Below, piece by piece: positions 1 to 4,252 of a stretch of DNA of 10,562 bases. The stretch covers positions 1 through 10,562 of the forward strand of contig CAKSDF010000059.1 in assembly GCA_934444695.1 (NCBI GenBank), given 5' to 3'. Each line of letters opens with the position of its first letter. Positions within the stretch are counted from its first letter, which is position 1. This stretch comes from an uncultured Eubacteriales bacterium. Its GTDB lineage: Bacteria; Bacillota; Clostridia; Oscillospirales; Acutalibacteraceae. A program made the position numbers and the translations under genes. Under the pieces are notes generated by a model. It was not told the DNA's origin. It did not search any database and saw nothing but the letters and a program-made list of their open reading frames with translations.

Positions 1-21
1 GGGATTTTCGGTGCGGAGGAA

Positions 22-44
22 CATATAAGGCTAACGCCTATATG
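22..44. other. Inverted repeat near the window edge
   Basis: CATATAAGGC (22-31) and GCCTATATG (36-44) form a hairpin with a TAAC loop and one bulged A. It has no T tract, so it does not look like a terminator. It lies downstream (minus strand) of the truncated micropeptide of unit A and may be part of that transcript. The window ends too soon to say more. Confidence 0.3.
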
Positions 45-109
45 CGACGACAAGCCGGAAAGCACCATTAATAGGCCGTTTCAGGCGTGTTCGGATATGT
101 GCGCTATGG

Positions 110-142
110 TTAAAAAACAAAGGGCGGCTGCGTCGTCATCAT
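110..142 (-). CDS. Micropeptide of unit A (10 aa, MMTTQPPFVF), possibly frameshifted
   Basis: A very short ORF that starts with tandem ATG codons (142 and 139) and ends at TAA (110-112). It is supported by position, not length. It has a strong Shine-Dalgarno (AAGGAGGTG, 145-153), a consensus promoter (212-240) and a structured leader, and it matches a second copy at 2026-2088 (MMTEQPTFVF...). The second ATG has the better spacing from GGAGG, about 7 nt against 4. In the other copy the phenylalanine stretch is coded with five T; here there are six, and the extra T brings the stop into frame. With five T, reading would continue as FNHSAHIRTRLK... to a TAG near position 40. So this is a natural 10-mer, a frameshifted copy, or a slippage site. 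I do not recognise the peptide, and its function is unknown. Confidence 0.4.
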   Translation of the reverse strand: MMTTQPPFVF

Positions 143-163
143 TTCACCTCCTTCTTTTGTTTT

Positions 164-205
164 AATAACTTACAATATTTGATTAATTGCCAAATTTAAG
201 TTATT
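164..205 (-). promoter_or_regulatory. 5'-terminal stem-loop leader of unit A
   Basis: On the minus strand AATAACTTA (205-197) pairs perfectly with TAAGTTATT (172-164). An inner ATTTG/CAAAT helix closes a loop GCAATTAAT. The expected transcription start from the -10 box at 212-217 is about 205, so the stem would begin at or next to the mRNA 5' end. The outer stem is kept in unit B with G-U replacements. Possible roles are mRNA stabilisation, a protein binding site or a thermosensor; none is shown. Confidence 0.55.
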
Positions 206-211
206 GACATT

Positions 212-240
212 ATTATACATAATGCAATACTATTTGTCAA
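212..240 (-). promoter_or_regulatory. Consensus sigma-A promoter of unit A
   Basis: On the minus strand TTGACA (240-235), a 17-bp spacer and TATAAT (217-212) match the vegetative consensus at all twelve positions. The promoter faces the micropeptide at 142 and lies just after the terminator of the dockerin gene, so the peptide has its own transcript. Confidence 0.85.
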
Positions 241-261
241 GTGTTTACAGTAAAATTATGC

Positions 262-299
262 AAAAAAATCGAGTGGATTCATTTCCACTCGATTTTTTC
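262..299 (-). terminator. Rho-independent terminator after the dockerin protein gene
   Basis: A perfect 11-bp stem, AATCGAGTGGA (267-277) and TCCACTCGATT (284-294), with loop TTCATT. On the minus strand the stem is followed by a T run (268-262). A T run also follows on the plus strand (293-298), so it could act in both directions. It ends the transcript of the gene at 400-1575. Confidence 0.85.
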
Positions 300-399
300 T
301 CTTTTGTTTTAAATCAAAATCAACGATTTTAAAATTTTAAGACTATTCACTTTAAAATAATCTTTCTTTAAATTCTCCCCGATTTCTACATAAGAGAAT

Positions 400-1575
400 T
401 TAACTTGCAGATAACAGTCCAACCGATGTCTGGAGTATTCTGAGGGCATCGGTGGGAGATACTTCGGGCTGATTATCATATTTTGCCGCTCTGTGCTGAT
501 CTTCGCTAAGGGTTCTGGTCTTTACTGCTGCCTGAAGAGTCACAAGAGAGTCAACAGCGGTAACCTTCTTGTCGATGTTAACATCGCCTTTCAGATACAC
601 ATGCACATTAAGCTCGCCGAAGCGACCGGAATTTTGGTATTGATAGCCTAATTTAACAACGGTATCGCCCACTGATTTGCCGGTGATTTCCACCAAAAAA
701 TCAAATAACCCACAAGCTGCTCGTTTCGCCTCTGCAATTTCTTCATTTTCGGATTGCGCTCTGACTGACGGCTCGGGAATATACATATATCCCATATCCG
801 AATATACAACCTCTGCGGCCTTTATGCCCTCAAATGTCATAAGCTTTTGCATAACATCATCGTAGTTTTCCTTTCGAGGTTGGAACAAAACATCGGGTTG
901 GTTTATAAAGTATCTGTGTATCTCGCTTTTCTGATTCTTTACTTCAGGGAACTTTTTAAAGAAAATTCCGTTGATGGCAAATCCGGCTATGAAATTCTCG
1001 CAACCGTCGTCTTCTGCCCTTGTGTAAACATCCAGCCCTTCAAACTGGGAAAGGGTTCCTTCAATAAGGGCATCCTCATCAAATTTTTCGGGATCGACAA
1101 TAATATCCACGCCGCGTGCGTCATAGAAAAGAGGTGCCGCCTCCATAGGATCGATATGTCCACCCATTGAATCTATGCGAACAGTCTCGCCCACAGGAAT
1201 ATAAATGGTTTTACCACCGTTGTCAATTGTATTGGCATAGGCACCATAATCCTCGGCGAAGGTGTTTGCGCCCGCCTTGCCGTTAAAATATTGTTTAGCT
1301 TCCTCAACGGCTTCTTTTCCTGTTTTATCAAGGGTCAAAATAAGTTTATAGTCATATTTGCCCTCTTCGTTTTGCTTTACCGAATTAATTCCTACCCTAA
1401 CACATCCGACTTCGGAGAATTCCTCGGGTGTGAAGTTTCTCAGTGTATCGGAGGTGACACTTAAAACTATGCTGTTCAAATATTTAGTCTTGGGCTCTGC
1501 TGTTTCCTCGGCCGATACAGGCAAAACGCCCAAGCACAAAACCAACGCAATCAGACAACAAATAAATTTTTTCAT
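400..1575 (-). CDS. Secreted dockerin-containing protein, body unrecognised
   Basis: A 391-residue secreted protein. The start at 1575 is chosen because AAGGAGG (1590-1584) lies 8 nt upstream; the in-frame ATG at 1641 has no ribosome binding site and would put 22 polar residues ahead of the signal peptide. Residues 1-22 are a signal peptide (KK, hydrophobic LIALVLCLGVL, then VSA before EET). Residues about 330-388 are a type I dockerin. Its first repeat has the calcium ligand pattern D331, N333, D335, D342. The second keeps D367 and D376 but has K at position 1 and Q at position 5, so it may bind calcium poorly. The body (about 33-325) is not recognised. It has several beta-alpha-beta-like stretches (around 33-95, 156-186 and 228-262) that recall propeptide or I9-like folds, which is a guess. 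The dockerin implies attachment to a cohesin-bearing scaffold or cell-surface protein outside the cell. The gene has its own promoter and terminator and is a monocistron. Confidence 0.85.
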   Translation of the reverse strand: MKKFICCLIALVLCLGVLPVSAEETAEPKTKYLNSIVLSVTSDTLRNFTPEEFSEVGCVRVGINSVKQNEEGKYDYKLILTLDKTGKEAVEEAKQYFNGKAGANTFAEDYGAYANTIDNGGKTIYIPVGETVRIDSMGGHIDPMEAAPLFYDARGVDIIVDPEKFDEDALIEGTLSQFEGLDVYTRAEDDGCENFIAGFAINGIFFKKFPEVKNQKSEIHRYFINQPDVLFQPRKENYDDVMQKLMTFEGIKAAEVVYSDMGYMYIPEPSVRAQSENEEIAEAKRAACGLFDFLVEITGKSVGDTVVKLGYQYQNSGRFGELNVHVYLKGDVNIDKKVTAVDSLVTLQAAVKTRTLSEDQHRAAKYDNQPEVSPTDALRILQTSVGLLSAS

Positions 1576-1724
1576 AATTTCTTCCTCCTTAAAGTAAAGT
1601 TGTCCGAGATCCTGCAATTCGTTTGTCTCGCTTTCACTCATATAATATTAAATATGCAGCAAGTTGTGACTTATTGCACAATAATATACAAGAAACAAAT
1701 GCTCTTTTTTATCCCTGTGACTAT

Positions 1725-1753
1725 ATTGTAGCAGCGTATCCTATTATTGTCAA
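1725..1753 (-). promoter_or_regulatory. Sigma-A promoter of the dockerin protein gene (400-1575)
   Basis: On the minus strand TTGACA (1753-1748), a 17-bp spacer and TACAAT (1730-1725). The predicted start near 1718 gives a 5' UTR of about 140 nt. I see no clear riboswitch in that UTR. The spacer 1576-1843 holds this promoter and UTR and nothing else that I can support. Confidence 0.8.
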
Positions 1754-1843
1754 CGGATTTTGAGAAAAATTTCAAGTTTCTACGTTTTGACGGCTATATT
1801 TCTTATTGCGAATTAAAATCACGATTTTTTGGTCAACATTCAC

Positions 1844-1882
1844 AAAAACGGAACGGATCCGACGCAATCCGAACCCGTTCCG
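1844..1882 (-). terminator. Rho-independent terminator of micropeptide unit B
   Basis: CGGAACGG (1849-1856) and CCGTTCCG (1875-1882) form a perfect 8-bp stem around an 18-nt loop. On the minus strand TTTTT (1848-1844) follows. It lies 41 nt after the stop of the hydrophobic peptide and closes a transcript of roughly 300 nt that starts near 2147. Confidence 0.8.
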
Positions 1883-1923
1883 CTTTTAAATTCCACCTTT
1901 TTTAAAGGCTTTCATTCAAAAGA

Positions 1924-2010
1924 TCAGAATGCTACCGAAGAGGTGAACCCTATGGCAGCCACAAAAACCGCCAGTACACCTGATACTGCTCTTTTGGTTA
2001 TCTTGTTCAT
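1924..2010 (-). CDS. Small hydrophobic peptide of unit B (28 aa)
   Basis: The ORF starts at ATG 2010 and ends at TGA 1924-1926. Its N terminus MNKITKR is basic, followed by a hydrophobic stretch (VSGVLAVFVAAIGF) and a short tail TSSVAF. This is the shape of a signal peptide core or a single membrane helix. It begins 15 nt after the stop of the upstream micropeptide. The sequence before it (AAAAGAAAAGATAAA) is only a weak ribosome binding site, so translation may depend on coupling. Both ORFs sit on one short transcript with promoter, leader and terminator. Possible readings are a membrane-active or signalling peptide, a type I toxin-like peptide, or the remnant of a secreted protein whose mature part is gone. 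No counterpart is clear in unit A before the window edge. I do not recognise a family. Confidence 0.45.
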   Translation of the reverse strand: MNKITKRAVSGVLAVFVAAIGFTSSVAF

Positions 2011-2025
2011 TTTATCTTTTCTTTT

Positions 2026-2088
2026 TTATTCTTTGCCGTTGGTGTGTATGTGCTGTGTAAAAACAAATGTCGGCTGCTCTGTCATCAT
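2026..2088 (-). CDS. Micropeptide of unit B (20 aa, MMTEQPTFVF...)
   Basis: This tiny ORF reads MMTEQPTFVFTQHIHTNGKE from tandem ATGs at 2088 and 2085 to TAA at 2026-2028. A strong Shine-Dalgarno (GAAGGAGGAGG, about 2100-2090) fits the second ATG best. Support comes from the copy at 110-142, where the start region MMT-QP-FVF, Shine-Dalgarno, leader and promoter region are conserved while the rest diverges. The peptide is polar with a central FVF and two histidines. It has no signal peptide, no cysteine and no recognisable RiPP leader. It is followed closely by the hydrophobic peptide at 1924-2010. It could be a functional micropeptide or a translated leader that controls the downstream ORF. 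Function unknown. Confidence 0.5.
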   Translation of the reverse strand: MMTEQPTFVFTQHIHTNGKE

Positions 2089-2106
2089 ACCTCCTCCTTC
2101 TTAATT

Positions 2107-2150
2107 CATCAACTTACAGCCTTTGATCAATTACCAAGTTTAAGCTATTG
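2107..2150 (-). promoter_or_regulatory. 5'-terminal stem-loop leader of unit B
   Basis: On the minus strand CAATAGCTTA (2150-2141) faces TAAGTTGATG (2116-2107). Seven Watson-Crick pairs, two G-U pairs and one mismatch keep the outer stem seen in unit A, with substitutions on both arms. The loop region GGTAATTGATCAAA is nearly the same as in unit A, although the inner helix is weaker. Conservation of both stem and loop suggests a functional RNA element. Confidence 0.5.
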
Positions 2151-2152
2151 AC

Positions 2153-2183
2153 ATTATAATGCACAATTGATGCTGTTTATCAT
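2153..2183 (-). promoter_or_regulatory. Promoter of micropeptide unit B (weak -35)
   Basis: TATAAT (minus strand, 2158-2153) is a perfect -10 box. The -35 is not consensus: the best candidate is ATGATA (2183-2178) with a 19-bp spacer, against TTGACA with 17 bp in unit A. The unit is likely weaker than unit A or helped by an activator. Confidence 0.6.
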
Positions 2184-2209
2184 ATTTAACCGATAAAATT
2201 ATGTTATGC

Positions 2210-2241
2210 AAAAAGATCGAGCAGATTATTTCCACTCGATC
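2210..2241 (-). terminator. Rho-independent terminator after the C39-like dockerin gene
   Basis: GATCGAG (2215-2221) and CTCGATC (2235-2241) form a 7-bp stem, with a T run (2214-2210) on the minus strand. It is homologous to the terminator at 262-299 but two inner pairs are lost. It stands about 140 nt after the stop codon at 2383. The spacer 2251-2382 holds only this 3' UTR. Confidence 0.8.
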
Positions 2242-2382
2242 ATTATATTTGAAAATTAAAACAGCAGTTTTTAAAATTCAAGGCTATTTAAATATGATGA
2301 AATTCCGAAAAACAAAAGCCCGAATGTCGGTTACAAGCCTGCGGCAATCGGCAATAATTCCCACGGCGGTGAGCAATCGTCT

Positions 2383-3840
2383 TCAGCGCACACCCACAGC
2401 AATCTGAAGGGTGATCAGCGCGTCGCTTGGCGTAACCACTCCGTCGCCGTCAACATCGGCGCAGGATATGTTAAGGTCGGAAGCGGCTCTGACCTTTACG
2501 GCATACTGAAGCAGCATAAGGGCATCGTTTACCGAAATATATCCGTCCCCATCGGCATCTCCCAAAGGACGGCTGTCCTCCCGGCGATCGGCGTAATCGA
2601 GGCATATGTATCCCTGCTGCCCGTTATAATCGATTTTTCCCCAGTTGCCGGCCACCTCATAAACCAACGTCTCGGCACCGTTTGAAAGGCCGCCGATGAC
2701 CTCTGAATCGGTCGAAGGCTGAGACCGCACGTTTATGCCGTTGCTCGAATGCACCGAATAGATCCCGAGTCTGCACACCTGGGTGCTCTTGACCCTCACT
2801 TCAAAGGTCACCGAGAATCCCCACATGGAAACGGATATGGTGTGAGTGCCGGGAGAGGAGCTGTACCCAGACAGATCAAAGCCGGATGAGAAAAGCTCGC
2901 TCGTTCCGTCGGAATAATTCATTCTTATAACAAGACCGCTGCCGTCAAAGCTTTCGTCCTGCATATATTCGGTCTTATATGGCAGAGATATGATCTCCAT
3001 ACTCAGGGTATAAACCCTGTCGGCTATTTTATTGGTATATTTCAGGCATATCCATCCGTCGGCTCCGTTATAGGAAATTCTTCCCCATTCTCCCGAAACC
3101 TCGCTGACTTCGACCTCCACGCCGTTTGCTATCCATCCGATCCTTTCGTAGTTGGTGGAAGGACCGCTTCGCAGATTTACTCCGTCGGAGGATTTTATGG
3201 AATATCGGCCGGCAGTATATCCGCCGCCTGTATTGTTTCCGCCGCCTCCGGCGCCGTGAGGGCCTTTATATACTATAACATTGGCGCCCACTCCCGCCTC
3301 ATCGTAATAAAAGAGGTCGGTAATGTCGTTTGAAGCGGGGTCCATTATATAGACCTTGCCGTTTTCCACCTTTTCGACCGCTACATAATGACCGTAATAT
3401 TTAACCGAGCAAACTACCATACAGCCGCTGTCGAGAAAGGATTTTATCTGAGAAATTTTTTCCTCCCTGCTGCCCGAAACATTTGTCCACTTTTCCAGCG
3501 TAAATCCCGAGGCATATTCGCAGGGCTTGGCCCAATATATATCTCCCGACGAGGTAAATCCCCCGTTGGATTTAAGGTAATTACACAGCACACCGGGATT
3601 GAAAACCGAAGTATCCTGCGACACCGCACCCGAGTATGCCATAACCTTGGCCACCGATGTCAGGGCGCATCCCACCCTCGCCACCGTGTAGCTGTCGTTG
3701 TATCCGAAACCTATGGAACCCCAACGGGAATCGGTCTGAAGCCAGGTTTTATAATTATCATCACTTGCAAGGGCGGCGGTTGAAAGGCCGACAGCCATAA
3801 TAACAAGCGCCGTTAAAAAGGCTATAATTCTTTTTTTCAA
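2383..3840 (-). CDS. Secreted C39-like cysteine peptidase with SH3b, Ig-like and dockerin modules
   Basis: A 485-residue exported protein. The start is TTG at 3840: AAAGGAGGG (3855-3847) sits 6 nt upstream and the signal peptide follows at once (KKRIIAFLTALVIMAVGL, cleavage after about ALA-26). The ATG at 3879 would bury that site. Residues about 29-192 are a Peptidase_C39_2-type papain fold with Q35 (WLQTDSRW), C58 (VGCALTS), H151 (GHYVAV) and D168 (IMDPAS) as oxyanion and catalytic residues, all present. A Gly-rich linker (197-211) leads to SH3b 1 (about 212-272), a Big_3-like Ig domain (about 277-350), SH3b 2 (about 358-418) and a C-terminal type I dockerin (about 425-485). Both calcium loops are intact (D428/D430/D432/D439 and D462/D464/D466/D473). 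SH3b pairs suggest cell-wall binding; the dockerin implies docking to a cohesin. The substrate could be peptidoglycan cross-links or protein. It has its own promoter and terminator. Confidence 0.92.
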   Translation of the reverse strand: MKKRIIAFLTALVIMAVGLSTAALASDDNYKTWLQTDSRWGSIGFGYNDSYTVARVGCALTSVAKVMAYSGAVSQDTSVFNPGVLCNYLKSNGGFTSSGDIYWAKPCEYASGFTLEKWTNVSGSREEKISQIKSFLDSGCMVVCSVKYYGHYVAVEKVENGKVYIMDPASNDITDLFYYDEAGVGANVIVYKGPHGAGGGGNNTGGGYTAGRYSIKSSDGVNLRSGPSTNYERIGWIANGVEVEVSEVSGEWGRISYNGADGWICLKYTNKIADRVYTLSMEIISLPYKTEYMQDESFDGSGLVIRMNYSDGTSELFSSGFDLSGYSSSPGTHTISVSMWGFSVTFEVRVKSTQVCRLGIYSVHSSNGINVRSQPSTDSEVIGGLSNGAETLVYEVAGNWGKIDYNGQQGYICLDYADRREDSRPLGDADGDGYISVNDALMLLQYAVKVRAASDLNISCADVDGDGVVTPSDALITLQIAVGVR

Positions 3841-3860
3841 CTCCGTCCCTCCTTTGACCG

Positions 3861-3906
3861 CAATGACACGGTATGACAATGTAATAGCACGGGATGACCG
3901 GATGAC
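3861..3906. repeat. Four imperfect ATGAC repeats in the leader of the C39-like gene
   Basis: On the plus strand CAATGAC (3861), GTATGAC (3871), GGATGAC (3892) and GGATGAC (3900) follow at steps of 10, 21 and 8 bp. They lie in the 5' UTR, just ahead of the ribosome binding site at 3847-3855. The near-helical spacing of the first three could suit a regulator; they may also be a decayed simple repeat. Confidence 0.4.
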
Positions 3907-3971
3907 GCCTGTGACTTATAAAGATTATAGAGGCATCTCAATTCCGCTGGTTACAATAATGTTACCCATAC

Positions 3972-4000
3972 ATTTTAAACGCTATTTAGACGAAAGTCAA
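3972..4000 (-). promoter_or_regulatory. Sigma-A promoter of the C39-like dockerin gene
   Basis: On the minus strand TTGACT (4000-3995), a 17-bp spacer and TAAAAT (3977-3972). The predicted start near 3965 leaves a 5' UTR of about 125 nt. Confidence 0.75.
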
Positions 4001-4175
4001 GGGATTTTGCCGTTTTTCCTTACATTAACACGGTCGGTTCAAAGAAAGCTCGACAGCGACAGAAATTGCGGAGACATATAGCGTGAATACGTTTCAATTT
4101 TTCGGACATTTTTCGAGAAATCGATCCTTATCGGCCGTCAAACGCAAAAAATATCATAAAAAAACAACTTTACCA

Positions 4176-4204
4176 TTGATTTTTTTAACCAAATGTGATA
4201 TAAG
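4176..4204 (+). promoter_or_regulatory. Sigma-A promoter of the first GH36 gene
   Basis: TTGATT (4176-4181), a 17-bp spacer and TATAAG (4199-4204). Transcription would start near 4211, about 42 nt before the ATG. Confidence 0.7.
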
Positions 4205-4217
4205 GTAAACGATAAAC

Positions 4218-4232
4218 GACTTTATATAAGTC
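4218..4232 (+). promoter_or_regulatory. Possible operator for the GH36 genes
   Basis: GACTT-TATAT-AAGTC is a perfect 5-bp inverted repeat around an AT spacer. It sits at about +8 to +22 from the predicted start, where a repressor would block transcription. The regulator is not in the window, and the repeat is short enough to be chance. Confidence 0.35.
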
Positions 4233-4252
4233 TGTTAAAGGATGTGTAACCA

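Larger units (their letters stand above)
110..346 (-). repeat. Unit A of a two-copy intergenic cassette (3' UTR, terminator, promoter, leader, micropeptide)
   Basis: This stretch matches 2045-2288 on the same strand. Shared blocks are an AT-rich 3' UTR with AAAATTTTAAGACTATT here and AAAATTCAAGGCTATT there, a terminator built on ATCGAGTGGA/TCCACTCGAT, the run GCATAA..AATTTTA after it, the leader GTCAATARCTTAAAYTTGGYAATTRATCAAA, TGTAAGTT, the GAAGGAGG Shine-Dalgarno, and the peptide start ATGATGACDRMGCAGCCG. Both copies sit directly downstream of a dockerin gene. Either a dockerin-plus-peptide module was duplicated in tandem, or this is a dispersed element of the genome. Confidence 0.7.
2045..2288 (-). 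repeat. Unit B of the two-copy intergenic cassette
   Basis: This is the partner of 110-346: 3' UTR of the upstream dockerin gene (2253-2288), terminator (2210-2241), promoter (2153-2183), stem-loop leader (2107-2150), Shine-Dalgarno and ATGATG peptide start. The best conserved core is the leader just below the -10 box and the first codons of the peptide. The terminator and -35 region have drifted. Confidence 0.7.
3841..4252. other. Divergent intergenic region between the dockerin peptidase and GH36 genes
   Basis: These 412 bp hold two diverging promoters (3972-4000 minus, 4176-4204 plus), four ATGAC-type repeats in the minus-strand leader (3861-3906) and an inverted repeat after the plus-strand -10 box (4218-4232). 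The middle (about 4001-4175) has no ORF or RNA structure that I can support. Confidence 0.7.

Noticed and set aside
66..68. Minus-strand ATG with an ORF open to the window edge
   Set aside because: It has no ribosome binding site and too few codons in the window to judge.
1576..1641. 22-residue extension of the 400-1575 protein
   Set aside because: The ATG at 1641 has no ribosome binding site, and it would place polar residues ahead of a clear signal peptide.
1829..2104. Plus-strand 91-codon ORF across micropeptide unit B
   Set aside because: It is antisense to a region with promoter, SD and terminator on the minus strand, and has no start signal of its own.
3388..3783. Plus-strand ORF inside the C39-like gene
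   Set aside because: The opposite strand holds a well-supported peptidase domain; this frame has no ribosome binding site and an unlikely composition.
3841..3879. 13-residue extension of the C39-like protein
   Set aside because: It reads through the AAAGGAGGG site that serves the TTG at 3840, where the signal peptide begins.
4084..4096. cre-like sequence TGAATACGTTTCA
   Set aside because: It is one base shorter than a cre site, has central mismatches and lies about 80 bp upstream of the -35 box.
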